Shown here in pieces: positions 36,798 through 49,951 of a DNA stretch of 64,000 bases. The DNA comes from Aedes albopictus (taxonomy: Eukaryota; Arthropoda; Insecta; Diptera; Culicidae), in NCBI RefSeq assembly GCF_035046485.1, contig NC_085137.1:347996505-348060504 (forward strand), read 5' to 3'. Position 1 is the stretch's first letter. Every line of letters starts with the position of its first letter. Below the pieces are notes generated by a model. That model was not told where the DNA came from. It made no database searches and was given only the letters and a program-made list of their open reading frames with translations. The translations under genes and the position numbers were made by a program.

Positions 36798-39170
36798 TGT
36801 TGTACAGTTGTGTTCATTAAAATAGCAATGAAAGCCGTTTTCCATACAAAACGGCCAACTTTGACATGCTTTGTCTGTGCCTGTAACTTCAAAATCCAAA
36901 CATGTTCTACAACTCCTTTTAGGACCCAACGAACATATTTCTAGCTCAGCCAACATATTAGACTCAGAGCACCACTGTAGCTTCGGATGCGCCTAATTCT
37001 ATCAGTTTAATCAAACCGTATTGATCTTTGACAAGATCTAAGATTTTAGTTATTTTCACGTCATTTCACGTCAAAACCTTGCTCATGCTCTCATCGCGGA
37101 ACTGTCAAGCTATCAAGAATCCAAACACCATCGTCAAATTGTTCGGTAGAAATTTTAACCGGCTGTCCGGGTATAGTTTCCAGAAATCGAAACGCTACAC
37201 CCCATGAAGTGGCTTCCTCTTTGGCAGCCACCATGGTGCATCATGTGCGCTTTAGCACCTTCCGGCTATATTTTAGAAGCCATACTAGCCCGACTACATA
37301 GAAATGGTGTGTATCTATGTACGAACTGTATCTTTCACAGGTCCGCCGCCGTACTTTGCCACTCAACATTGCAACGAGGTGAAACTATGAAAGGAAAAAC
37401 AAAGCACAACTTATCTCATGGGATGTTGTTGCTTTGGGTTACGTTGTCGAGAAGGATTGCACGTTATCCTCGGCTTATCCAGGGAAGAATAAATACTGAA
37501 ACATACCATGCCAAGAAAGAAATTTTGAAAAAATCTTCGAAGCTTCCATTTATAATGGAGAGATTCAGAAATTTGTTCAACAATTCCAATATGATTATGC
37601 ATGACAAGCAATGGGTCCATGTTGCGTCATCCTCCCCCTAAAAGTAGTGACGGGTGACGAATGGCGAGATTCTCTTTCACAAAGTGAGCAGATCATCTCT
37701 TCCTGATGGGTCTGCTTAGTAGCAGTTGGAAAGAACTTGCAAGTAATGAGAACAAGAGCTCCCAGTTCGTATAGCCCGGATAAAGTGCAGATGGTTCTGA
37801 TGGTTGTTATTAGTTAGTTTTTACAAGAATGTGAGTGAGTTTCTCAAATGGATGGCATAACAAATATTTAAAAAATACTACTTGCTTTTAAACTACCATA
37901 GTTAGTGAACTAACTTATTTTATTTCATGTAGAAGTTTTTACTTACTGGGGACTAAGGGTATTATCGGCAGGTTTGTTCTCTTCGTCATGGGGGGTTTTT
38001 TGTTGACCAAATTGCCTGAAATTTGAGCATACAACTCAACTTGGTTGAGAAGAATTTAAGGCCAACTCTGAGATCAACAGGTTAAAAAACATAACGAAGA
38101 GAACAAAATTGTCGAAAATACGCAAGTTTCCCTATTTAAAATTATACAAAAACTTCAGTGCCAGGATATTCAAGACCACTTGTAGTTATAATTTTTGAAA
38201 GCGTTATCCTAGAGTCAATGTCAGTGATCTATTTGTAAGCAGGTATATCAATTATCGGGGCTCATATTTCTGAAGTAATAAACATGCAATTATTCACTAG
38301 GATCAAGCTAAAGGTGTCTGAGTTTTTTTTTTTTTGCAATTTTTCTAGTAACTCCCTTAAGCATATATTATATTTGAGCTTGTGTCCGTGGATTGTGTGT
38401 CTCTAGTGCAAAAATGTCCAATTGACAAAAAGGTAAACCTCCTTTTCTCCTCATAATAGCCCCAAATCAACAAAATTTGACTGCGGTCTCCAAGGTAGTA
38501 ATAACTGGGCCAAAAGTTTCCCACCTTAATCAAAATCAACACCCCCAACCGAGCCAGCCAATTACAAATGGTAATTTATCACATTATCTCTTCATTAGCC
38601 GGAACCATTAGGTTCGCCTTTCGCTATGCCAGAACCAGTTAAATCCAAATTCCACCACCCCCAAAAGTTGTGCGTCTGACTTTGCCCAAGCGGGAAGGAC
38701 CAGCAAGCAGCCGAACCAGAATAAGGCGACAATGGGACACAAAAACAGCGTCGTCGCTCTCCACTCACCAGTCAGTGTGTACCTAGGTACAGTCTGTGCC
38801 CAGAAGGGGGAAGTTGAAAAACTTCACTTCATTATTAAGTACGGCTCATAAAACATTCCTCGAATTAAGATAAGAACTTAATGAATGCGAAAACAAGAAT
38901 GGTGAATGCTTTGGCATGATTGGATCTGCTGGGTGGAGCAGAAGCGAAGAAGCGAAAAAAGGGAATTGCTGGCAAAAGTAAGGCATCGGCGAGAGAAAAA
39001 ACATGGGAATTATGGGAAGACGGAATGGCACTTCAATGGCTCCTGTGAATACAGTGGTGGAAGAAATTTAGGAACTTCTCCCATTTTCATATTACGCAAA
39101 TAAGTTTCGGATCTTCTTAGTATAAAGAGTATTAATTTTAAGAATAATTTTAAGTAATTCAATTTAGGAT
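36798..39170. other. SCYL2 intron, mostly unique DNA
   Basis: No gene. 38560-38830 is GC-balanced and apparently single-copy. The rest is AT-rich without recognised elements. Confidence 0.35.
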
Positions 39171-42100
39171 TAATTTTAAAAGAATTCTTCGGAAAACTCA
39201 TTGAAAGTCCTTGAAAGATTTCCTGGAGAAGTCTACGGAAGAATTCTTGAAGAAATTCATGAAAAATTTCTACAGAAATCATTGGCAAATTAACAGAAGC
39301 AATCATGGTAGGGAAATTTTCTGGATATAGCATTTTAATAATTCCAGAATGTTTTTTTTTTCAAAAATTTCCAGAAAAAGCTTTGCAAAAACTCTGAGCA
39401 TATCTTTAAATACTAACTATTATTTGATAGAAAGAAATTTTAGAATAATGTTCCAGGACGCGTCTTGTTTGATGTTTCAAACGCACAGCTTGCTCTGTAT
39501 ATGTACGTCAAGTGAGTTGTTTTGTTGGGTTGTCTTTTCTACAACGGCGCCCATCCTAATAAGTAAATTGGAAAAACTTCTGGACAAACCATTTGAAGAA
39601 TATGTACAGCTGACCTTGGAAAAATCGTTGCATGAATCCTCAGAATCGTTCCTGAATAATTATTTAGTAGGTTGTCTATGTGAATTCTTGAAAAAATCTC
39701 AAAAGCGACGTTTAAAGCATTACCGGAGGAATTCTTAGAAGTCCAGGTAATTTTTGGAGGAGTCGTTGGAAGAATTTCAAGACAAATATTTAAAAGAATT
39801 CCTGAATAAACCGTTTGACAAGTTTCTGCAGGAAGCACACATGGAGTAATTCCAAATGAGCTCAAGCAAGTTTCCATGATTATTCCTGGTAAAAAATCCT
39901 CGAAAGAACCCTTTCCAGAGGAATCATTGAACAAATTTTTCGGATGAATTTGGGGAGTGCTACTAAAAAACCTCTGAAGATATCCTTGAAAGAATTTCTG
40001 GAAAAACCCTTGCAAGAATTCCGACAATTCCTTGAAATTGTTCTGAAGACATATTCTAATTACAGGAGATGTATTCATCATGCACCGGATCTTCTCCTTA
40101 TAAAGAGTATACGCATATTATCTATCTGAAATTATGGGGTTTCTTAACATTATTTTTGCAGAAATTATTCGAGAAATATCCTTGAAGCTCATTAAAAGAT
40201 TATCTACAGAAGTCTTTGAAAGGATTCTGAAGTAATCCTTGGTAGATTGGAAGATTATCAGGAGAAATAATGGTAGGAGAAATTAGTAAATTTTGCATTC
40301 AAACAAATCCCAAATGACTTCTTTAACAAAAACTCCAGGTGCACATTAAAATAATTTGTGAAGGAAAATTCTTGGTAACATTATTGGTAGAATTCCTGGA
40401 AATTCAAAAAATCATTGAATGAATGATCGAGCACTCAATTGAAAGAACTTCTGCACAATCCATTACAAAAATTTCTGCAGTATTTCTTAGGAAAATTCTA
40501 AGAAAAATCTTTAAAAAAAACTTCCGGAAGAGTCGTTGGACAAAATATTTATTGAATTTGCGATCAATAGGGGAAAATAGGATAATATGCAACCCCTAAG
40601 CAAACGTGGTCAAATATCCAGGATCAAAATGATTTTATGGGAGTCCTGCGTTTTGGAAGAAAGAATTTTGACTAATTGACGTCAACTTTTAGCCCACGTG
40701 ATATTAAATTTACCAAATCAAATTAACAATTTGAAAAATTGTTATGTTTTAGGTGCTGAGAAACTGTTGGGGACAATATGCACCTTAAGGTGGAGCAAAA
40801 CTACCTCTGGCGTTTTCCGCTTTGAAATCTACAAAATACCAGGCAGCTCCATCTAACAATTTACGGCAGCAGAAATTAGGTGTGCTGTAGGAGACGGATT
40901 TTAAGTAGCAATTGCTAAAATTTCGTGCGCTTCAAATTAGACAATCTTTCCAAATGTGGAAAATCATAGTTTTCCAGACTTTTTCTTCGACTATTCTAAG
41001 CATTCTTGGGCTTTTCCGGTTCAATTTTATGTCTAGTTTGCTTGCATCTGAAGGAAACTTCATTTATATGATGAAATAGCGTGGGGCGCTTTGCCCCAGG
41101 GGTGCGTATTACTCCAGGTTACCCTAAATTGAAGGGATTCCTGAAAAAAAAAACATTAGACAAGTTTCTGCAGGAGAGAGAATTCTTTGTAATATCCTCG
41201 TAAAAATCCAAGGAATATTTGGATGAAACCTGAAGACATCTTTGAAATAACACTTGGAGAAATCGTTGGATTGAAAAGCTTACAGAAAACTTTGATATTA
41301 TCATAACATAAACCCCTAGACCAAGTCTTTTAAAAGTATCTGTGGATATTATTGGGATAATCACTAGAAGACTCTTTCGAATAACTCTTGGTGTAATCTC
41401 AAAAATTCTTGAAGCAGACCTAGGAAACTTCCTGGAGAAATGACAATAATTTCTGGAGAATTAGTTAAAAACAATTCCTTGAAAAATCAATGGAATAAGG
41501 CATGGACCAATTTTGATTAGAATTCCTGGAGAAGTTCGCAGAAGAATTCCTAAGGGAGTTCTAGAAATTATTTTTGGAAATATTTGTAATAGCATTTTCG
41601 ATCAAATCCTATGAAGAATTACTGAACCCCAAGAAGAATTCTCATTACACTGCGTACAGGAATCTCACAAACTATAGCTATTGATGAACAACTCAAAGAG
41701 TTTTTGAGAGAATTCCTGAGAATTTCTGAAAGATTTGCAAAACAAAAATCCATGAGGTTTTTTTAAATTCTTCGAAGAACTTTTGGAGGATTACTAGCAT
41801 ATATCCTTAGGAGAAATTGTAAAAGAGTTTTTGGAAGAGTTCCAGCACGAAATGATTGATAAATCAAAGAAGATGTTCCTGGAGGAATCCTGTAAAGAAT
41901 TGCTGAGTATTTCTTTTTCTCAAAAGAAACCATTCAAAAATATCCGGAAAAAATTGGAAGAATTCCCGAGGAAACCCTTTCTAGAGAAATCGATTATCTC
42001 CCAGAGAAATGTTTGGCCGAAATTCTGGAAAATGTTCCTCCAATATGAATTTTTGAAGAAATCCTTAGAAGAAGACGTGGACAATTTTCTGGGAGATTAT

Positions 42101-42560
42101 TGATTTATTGAATGAAGCCTTGGAGGTATTCATAATGGTGGAATACCTGACACAACTTTTGTTCAGAAAAATCAAGAAGAAATTTTGGGAGATCCTAGAA
42201 AAATATCAAAAGTATGCATCATAGGGAATGCTCAAAATAATACTCAAAAAATACTCGGGAGAATGTTTTTTTAAGAAATTTCTGTTGAATATTTTTTTAA
42301 GGTCTGAATCATTCAACGTTTTCTCATGTCATTCGAGAGCTAACTGGAAATATGCGGAAATCTTCACGAGAAGTTACTGATGCTCTCAAGAAACTATAGG
42401 ATACCTCACCGAAAAAGTGCAAAATCCCCCAAGAAATTTCTAGAGGCAATCACAGAGGATTCCTTGACAGAATCCTGTAGTATTTCTAAGAAAAACTCTA
42501 GGAGAAACCTGGAAGAAACAAATACTGATTGGAATTGTTGAAGGAATTACTAAAAGATTT
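39171..42560. repeat. Diffuse GGAATTCC-type low-complexity region
   Basis: GAATTCCTGGAGAA-like words scattered through 3.4 kb, far more decayed than 7280-10800. It is interrupted by the MITE at 40568-41126. Open frames (39539-40081 -, 41831-42103 +) show the same E/F/L- and S/N/R-rich composition and are not genes. Confidence 0.6.
40568..41126 (+). mobile_element. MITE family C (related to A and E)
   Basis: Left end GGGGAAAATAGGATAATATG, right end (reverse complement) AGGGTAACCTGGAGTAATAC. Near the right end is GGGGCGCTTTGCCCCAGGGG. The end design resembles families A and E. A solo right-end fragment (TTCATTTATATAATGAAATA...) lies at 53400-53455. Confidence 0.65.
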
Positions 42561-45500
42561 GGAAGCGTGATTTTTTTTTAAGCTCTGAATAATTTCAAAG
42601 AAAAACCTGAAAATTAAAAAAAGGTTAGTAGAAATTTATAGCTGAGTCCATACATGAATACTATAAAGAATTTACATATTCGTAAATTCCTATAGAAATC
42701 CTAGGAGGCATTTTTTGCGAAATTCCGATTGGACCCATGAAGAAATTTTCAGAGTAACATATGATGATTTTTTTTGCAAAAAATACTTTGAGATATTCCT
42801 GTCTCATTAAAGGAGGTCCATCCAAGAACATTTTTTAAATTTTGATTTCATGCGATAACTTTATGCAAATTATCAACTTTTCTCCGGAACCGTTAGCTTA
42901 CACCCAAAATAATTCAAGCTCAGCTTCCTCCTTTAACCCCCATAATCCTTCTTACATCGAGAGGTTTTTGTTTATTGACCCGCTTACTCCGTGGATCTCC
43001 AGCTTCACAATAAGATTTCTCCGTATGTCGAGGTGGTGTCTTCGAGGATACCCCAAGTTACTCACTGATAAACCACCTGAACTATATATGAGAATACAAA
43101 CGTATAAAATATCTGTATTATATTGACTACTTCCAGGAATTTCATGCATTCTGAATATTTTTTTTTTTCAGGGAAACTTTCAGAAATTCATCTTGTGATG
43201 TCTTTATGAATTCTTCTAGATATTTCTTGAGAAACTTTTCCAAGGTATCCTTCAAAAATTTGTTTCAAGATTTCTTTTGCGTATTCTTTCTATTGTGTTC
43301 TATTCTATTCTATTCCAGTGCTTGCACAGCCAGAATTGAAAATCATCCTGGAAATATCAAACTTCTGCTTAACAGCATTAATATTTGCAGCATATCAGAG
43401 ATGTGACACAAATATTAAAATGGCCAGTCCCATTGTGTAGACTAATGGGTTGGAAGATAATTCAAAAATTTAAGGCGATCAGATTATCCACTTATGAATC
43501 ACGCAATTGACAAACCATTTTGAATTGAATGAAGGAAGAAACGCGGACAACCGTACCAACCGTTTCATTTTAGGGGAATGATGTTTGAACATAAAATCGT
43601 TGGGAGTGGGGCTGCTAAGAAGGTTAATACTCACTCCGTTATTGTTGGCGTCTCTTCTCCTGGGATGGGGCACAGATCTTTCTCCATGTATCCTGGCTTC
43701 GAAGCCTAGGCTTAAGTGCCATTACTCGATCTCTGAAACGAGAAAAAAAAGCAAAATGATCCCTTCCCCGAATGTACAGAAATATAAGCACAACAAAAAT
43801 AGGAAATAGTCACAAATATGCCATACCAAAAATTTTAATATTTTTTAAACTTCAGAACGTCATATCATGGGTTTTTAAGGTGGCTGTAAAAAAACTTCCA
43901 AAAAATCACCACAAAAAGTAGAAAAAAATGAAAAATAATACAATTATTTTAGGCGGAGAAGAAATTAAACACAATTGCATTGAACATATTATCTTGGATG
44001 TTGAAAACGTCAATATAAATTTTCATGAAATGTCAGTTTCCTAGTCAGTTGCTCTAAAGCACCATGGTTCGAGACAACGAAATCGAGACAAATATATATG
44101 ATGCTTGAATTTTAAGAATATGATTATAACCTGATTAAGTAAATTCAAATGTTTTATATTGGTTTCAATTGGTTCCACTGATGATAACAAATGAAATAAC
44201 TAACAAAATATTGGTTAGCAAAAATTTCCTTTCATTAATTTAAGAAAATTTTACAATTGGGTAGTTCTCGCTGAGACCGGCCCACTATTTACACCTTGTC
44301 TTCAAAAATGTTTAAGGTGCCGATTTGCTGAAAGCCCTCGCTAAAAAAGTAAGGAAAATGCATTTGATTACTCAAATTAATGGACCCCCCGTTAGTTAGA
44401 GCCACAACAATGTTTGCAGACCCCTCGATTTTGGTCGAATGGTGGCTCATTTAAACCGTTACAACTCTAAAGTTTATCCAAAAACCACCTCAAAACGAAC
44501 TGTTGTTGAAAAGAGGAAAGATAGAGCTACTATTTACAATAATAAAAAGTTGGGTCGGCCATATTGATTTTGACCACCATCTTGGATTTTTATACCAAAA
44601 CATTTTTTTCACCATGAGGGCAACCACCGATTTTCAAAATTTTTGCATCAATTGAAAGCTGAGACATTTATACATAACATATCAAAAAATTAGAGATGTC
44701 TTTTTTCCTATCAAAAACTATCTGCAGTTTTGTAAAATAAGCCACGTTTTCTTCATACACTTTTTTCATTACTTGCCATCTGCGAACTGCTTAAGTAATT
44801 TTGAAGCGGAATCATTACTTTACCATTACTTGTCCTATCTATTTGCACAGTACGTACGAAGTGGAAACTAGCCTCTAAGCTAAATTAGTTACTGTACAAA
44901 ATTCATATGTGCACGTTCAACTGGCAACAAAAAGTACTGCACTGATATACATGAAATTTTGAAATGAATACATCCGAGGTCAAATATGAGCAATTTAAAT
45001 TTATTCATTATTGCTGAGTTACAGCCATTTAGTGCGGATACAGGCTTTACCGGCTGAGGCTCTCTTGAAGGCCGTGCACTTAGTAACTTACGTCGGGTTT
45101 TTAGCAGTTCTCGGATTGGCCGGAACAAATCCAGCAGTTTAAATGTTTAGTGTAGTCTTGTTCCGTGTGGCCTTATCTTACTAGGGTGAAATGATTGATT
45201 TGTATGCTAAATAGACTTATTATTTCGACCTACACTGTATATAAGAAATAGTTTGCGCTTAAAGGAAGAAAAGTGAGAGAATGAAAATCCTCACTGAGCT
45301 TATGGACCACTTGTAGCTTTCTTTGCTGTAAAAAAGCGCCATAACTGTGTGGAATGAAAAACATCAACTGCAAACCCACATCCCACAGTTAGCTGGCGGC
45401 TATCAATGATCGTTAGGAACGTCAAAAATCCCTGGAAACTTTTTAGTCGAACGAACTACCTAGCGCCTGTCCTCAGAGCACGTCTCTGTCCAAGCAAAAC

Positions 45501-46780
45501 ACTCCTAGTCCGGCCGTGCCCTTTGGGTACAATCAAATCGCAGCTCTACTGTTGTGTGGTGGAAACGACTATTAAGCGTGGGGGTGGGTCGACGGCTGAG
45601 CGCGCGGCAACAAAAAGAATTATGGAATGGCACACTTGGAAGCAACAAGTCGCATTTTCGCCTTTCTTATTAAAATGCCACTCGCGGCAGACACCCCGGA
45701 GGCATCGCGTAATGTAGTCAGTTGGCAGCCAGCGTGGTAGCAGTGGCGGCGACTAGTGGCATATTTTCAAGATGCTTGGTTGTTCTCTCGTAGATAATGT
45801 CGGGGTGGCGGAATATTCATTCCGGCGTGGTGTTGCAATGGAACTTATGCGAAGGAGGTTATTCAAGCTGGTATTTGTTACGAAGTTTTCCATTATAATC
45901 TGATTATGTAAGGGCAGAATGGTGCTTTGAAAGTTTTGAAGGATCAAAGTAAAAATTCAAATTCAAGTACAATGTCCGTTAGTTAAAACCAAATTATAGT
46001 TCGATTTATTGATGTGCTTGAAACTTTAAAACAGATTTTCTGAGTAATAACCAAACCCAATAAATTTCAATGCTTTTACTCCGTTCTTTATAGTGCTGTT
46101 AGTGAATGGGCAGTATATTTACCAACCGATGGCATTACTTCCAGCGATAACATGAATCATTTGATCATCAACGTCACTCGCAGTCATACAGCGGTTTCAA
46201 CAGGTGTCCTAAGAATGACGATGGTAGTGTTGTCCAGCAGGTGTTGTGTACATATCTACCGCTAGCTGGGTGTTTCTAGGCAGTATGTTTTCTCCGTCAG
46301 TGCTGTCCTCCACAGTTCAGTGATATTAATGACCACCATCTAGCTATATGTTATACTCAAGCAAGGCTAAACTGTGTGCAAACCAACAGAGTGAGGGGCA
46401 GGGGTTTTCTTTGTGCGTAAAAAAGAGCATCCATGCTTGGCAGCCATTCGCAGGTGAAAGCTGCTTACAAAAGAAACCTAGTCTCATTAGTGATGTTTCT
46501 TTTCTCTGTGGACGGTTTTATGTGCAAGGTTGTACATTTAATGGAAGGACACTGATTGGGCATTTATCGTACCACACGAGCTTATGAGAGATTGAAAGAA
46601 CGAGGTTCCGTTTGTTGACCAGGTCGGAACAAATCGTTACGATTCGCAATGATGATGTTCTAATGAATTTATTTTTCTATTGTTGACATAGAGAATAATC
46701 CAAATCATTTACTGATAAAATGTGAACCTAATCATATAGGCACTCCACTTTTCAAGAATGTTATAAAAATAACACCATTC
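42561..46780. other. SCYL2 intron without recognised genes
   Basis: Mixed AT-rich DNA. 43590-43740 and 45400-45760 have balanced composition and may be single-copy. No exon could be placed in the SCYL2 frame here, and exon b joins exon c without a missing phase. Confidence 0.35.
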
Positions 46781-46784
46781 AACA

Positions 46785-46912
46785 CTAAATGTTGTTATGG
46801 GATAAGAAAAAAAAGAACAGGGGTTTGCGACCCTAGAAGAGTCATAGTGAAAGAATTTTTTTTAATATTGGACCGGGCCTTCACAGTTTAAAACCGAAGT
46901 TTGTATGGTGCA
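46785..46912 (+). repeat. Inverted repeat pair, left member
   Basis: TTATGGGATAAGAAAAAAAA ... GGACCGGGCCTTCACAGTTT ... AAAACCGAAGTTTGTAT. The reverse complement occurs at 48815-48935. Confidence 0.7.
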
Positions 46913-46913
46913 T

Positions 46914-47160
46914 TTAGGGTGACCATATGGTATCCTAAAAGAGGACATGTTCTCCTATTTGTTCAAAAATCGAATGTCCTCCTTTTCCATTAAAAGTCCT
47001 CCTTTTCGAACTTAAAACTTATATTAAATTGTATAAATAGCTGGAAAATGTATTTGTTCGGCTACTAAATATTATTCGAATGTTATTGTTGAGTTATGAT
47101 AGGCACCATAGTCTTTTTCAATGGGTTACCAGAAGTCATGCTTTTAATGATAAATTATTG
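46914..47160 (+). mobile_element. hAT-like terminal fragment
   Basis: TAGGGTGACCATATGGTATC followed by repeats of GTCCTCCTTTT, text typical of one end of hAT-type non-autonomous elements. The other end is not evident. Confidence 0.45.
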
Positions 47161-47180
47161 AAAGTACGTGTAACGTACAT

Positions 47181-47462
47181 CTCTCTCTCATCTTGGCGTA
47201 ACGTCCACATTGGGACAAAGCCTGCTTCTCAGCTTAGTGTTCTATGAGCACTTCCACAGTTATTAACTGAGAGCTTCCTCTGCCAATGACCATTTTGCAT
47301 GCGTATATCGTGTGGCAGGCACGAAGATACTTTATGCCCAAGGAAGTCAAGGAAATTTCCTTTACGAAAAGATCCTGGACCGACCGGGAATCGAACCCGT
47401 CACCCTCAGCATGGTCATGCTGAATACCCGTGCGTTTACCGCCTCGGCTATATGGGCCCTAT
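47181..47462 (-). mobile_element. Feilai-type tRNA-derived SINE
   Basis: Flanked by a 13-bp duplication GTGTAACGTACAT (47168-47180 and 47463-47475). On the - strand the tRNA-like head carries an A box (TAGCCGAGGCGG) and a perfect B box (GGGTTCGATTCCCGG). The body contains AACACTAAGCTGAGAAGCAG and GTCCCAATGTGGACGTTACG, characteristic of the Aedes SINE Feilai. The 3' tail is (GA)n-rich. Clear target duplications suggest a fairly young insertion into the SCYL2 intron, antisense to the gene. Confidence 0.85.
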
Positions 47463-47569
47463 GTGTAACGTACATATGAGGAGTAAATATACCTATATGT
47501 TTCATATAAAAATACACCTAAAGAGTGCAACAATACCACAAGAATGCTTTCCCAATTTAATCCACTTAA

Positions 47570-47770
47570 GGACAAGGTATTTGGAGTACATTGCTCAAAA
47601 TTTCCAGAGCACCGTTTTTTAAAACCGTTATACGGATTTAGATTAAAATACATCACGCTGTTGACAACCACTGAACAATTAGCGTGATGCATTTTCATCA
47701 AAATCCGTTCAACGGTTCTAAAAAACGGTGCCCCAGAAATTATGAGCAATGTACTCCAAATACCTTGTCC
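47570..47770. mobile_element. Foldback MITE flanked by TTAA
   Basis: 201 bp whose two halves are complementary over about 90 bp (GGACAAGGTATTTGGAGTAC ... with CCTTGTCC at the other end) around a loop of about 20 nt. TTAA at 47566-47569 and 47771-47774 fits a TTAA-targeting (piggyBac-type) element, though the TTAA could also be part of the palindrome. Confidence 0.75.
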
Positions 47771-47774
47771 TTAA

Positions 47775-48814
47775 AACAATACAGTGAAACGTCAACATAA
47801 TGTTTCCATCGAACAAGCTGTATTGATATTGCAAATGCTTTTGTTTTACAGTTTCTTATTAAAATAATTTTCTACAACAGTACAATACAGTAGGGGGATT
47901 CATGAAACATTTCAAATAAGCAGAAAATCATGGCTTACGCAGCAATTTAATTTGTTTAGTGAGTACCCTTAGTATTGAAGCTCTCGTATTTGTTTATGAA
48001 AACTCTTATTGGATTAGCCTAAGTTACTAAATCTTTTAGCGAATCCCTGGAAGTAAGAATAGAATAGCAGTCGAGTAAAAAATTGTTGTGTCGAGAAAAC
48101 TGACATGACTAGTAGAATTTGATGGTGTATTTTACATTGCTTCCTTGTATTATTCAGCGTTCGCTGCTTCAGTTCGACTGTTATATAACTAAGAGCAAAA
48201 GTGACTGACACATTGTAAGTTCTCAAAGCTTATTTAAAATGGTACTTTTTATGAGAACTACACAATTTCAGTCAAATAAACAATATGTTTTAATTTTCAT
48301 GGTAAAAATGATAGCAGATATCAATTCATTTCATTGTGGTGTTTTATAAAACAATATGGATGCCCTTGAAGAATGCAATTGACGTAGAAAATGTTAGTTG
48401 GGTAAAAATAATGTGATATAAATCAAATTTGTCAACTTGGCTTTTTAAATTTCATTTTGTATTTTTGTGTTACAATTAATATGGATTTCATACTTTTAAT
48501 ATGTGGCCAGCTTCAGTGGAATTAACGAAAACCTGCGAATCCTGCATTTCACTACGTTATTCTCAGATGTTTATGCAGATTGTCAACATCCGTACCATGC
48601 AGAATTTCCTCGGAAACTGGGTAGATTTGTACGAAAAAGAGTCGGCTCATATCGAAAATTTGCTTTTTTCTTCAAATTTCAAATACCAGAAATGACTTAC
48701 TGAATCGATCAAAAGAGCAGTTTTCCCATCTCTAATCCGAATACCGAAAACGAATAAAAATATGCACGGCACATTCTAATGCGCATATCAATTGAACACC
48801 CCAAGTTCTTTATA
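47775..48814. other. AT-rich intron DNA
   Basis: No gene or recognised element. Confidence 0.3.
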
Positions 48815-48935
48815 CAAATTTCGGTTTTAAACTGTGAAGGCCCGGTCCAATGTTTTTCAAAAAAAAAAAAAAAATCACTTCTAGGGTCCCAAACCCCCGT
48901 TCCTTTTTTTTTCTCATCCCATAACGCCAAATTTT
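48815..48935 (-). repeat. Inverted repeat pair, right member
   Basis: Reverse-complement relative of 46785-46912 (AAACTGTGAAGGCCCGGTCC shared). It ends only about 55 bp before SCYL2 exon c. The two could be ends of one 2.1-kb element or independent copies. Confidence 0.7.
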
Positions 48936-48992
48936 GTAAAATTTAGTCGAGCAGTGTAATCATACAATTTGTTTGTTTTTTTTTTCTTTCAG

Positions 48993-49130
48993 GAATGTGC
49001 AGGGACTGCCCCCGGTCCACCAAGTACAGGTGCCTCACAACAAATGCAGAACCCCTCCCCCGCCAACAGACCTCCCCATGCCAAGGAGTATAGTTTCTTG
49101 GATATCGAACTGAAATACGGCATCTTACAG
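48993..49130 (+). CDS. SCYL2: SCYL2 exon c (linker to C-lobe)
   Basis: 46 codons, phase 0, preceded by a T-rich tract with a TTTCAG acceptor and followed by GTAGGT. The first half is a Pro/Ser/Gln-rich linker (GTAPGPPSTGASQQMQNPSP). The second half, KEYSFLDIELKYGILQ, is the conserved start of the SCYL2 kinase C-lobe. The linker is the variable hinge-adjacent insertion typical of SCY1 proteins. The next exon continues exactly with ITEALSFLH. Confidence 0.9.
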
Positions 49131-49951
49131 GTAGGTTATATTTTGAGATGTACACTCCCAATCTCTAATAGATTTTCTATTGTTACTCATATTAATGAAT
49201 ACCGTAAAATGGGGTGTTAAGAACTCATGCAGTGTTAAGGGATTCATCTTCATAAACACTATAAGGATTACCACTCATATAAACCATTTCAATATAAATG
49301 AATTTTTAAGTGAATAAAAAACTGTAAATACACATCCTTAGCTTACAACCTATTGGTCAGTCTGAACTTTTCAATTTGGTTACTCTAAATAGTAACTGTG
49401 AATAATGTGTTTGTTAAAACCTGAAGCCACTTAGGTACAATTGACGGTATTTTTTCAGATTTCGAGGCTTTAACAAAAAAAAAGCTTATATACAAAAGTA
49501 AATGACAATGAAACTGTCCCTGCACATTCAGGACTATAATAATCTTTTTCGGCGATGTTCAAGAAATATTACAGTCACTGTTCACAATTAATCACTTTAT
49601 ATCTTTCTTTGAAATATAGGAACTTATACATTCATTCCCTTAAATTCCTTAACACCCCGTTTCCATATTATCCAAAAATTCGCACATTTTGTTAAATATC
49701 TTCAATTTCTCCAAAAATTCGTCAAATTTTGTATGCTATATGCGTAGCAAGCAGCAAGATAATGATTGGACTGCTTTTCCTGAAAGTTTTAAAAAGGTGA
49801 ACTCATGAATTAATGGGGACGAAAAATGTTTCCGTCCCTTTACACCCCATTTTACGGTACCTATTTCTCGAAAATTTGTAGAAATTCAAATGCTTTTGTA
49901 AATATGCAACACGTATGGACGTATTTTGACCGAGCCAGGTATTTTGGCCCA
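49131..49951 (+). other. SCYL2 intron
   Basis: Two stretches near 49195 and 49850 (TACCGTAAAATGGGGTG and CCCCATTTTACGGTAC) are reverse complements about 640 bp apart, with other inverted words (TTAACACCCC) between. This suggests a decayed TIR element at about 49195-49860. No coding. Confidence 0.45.
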
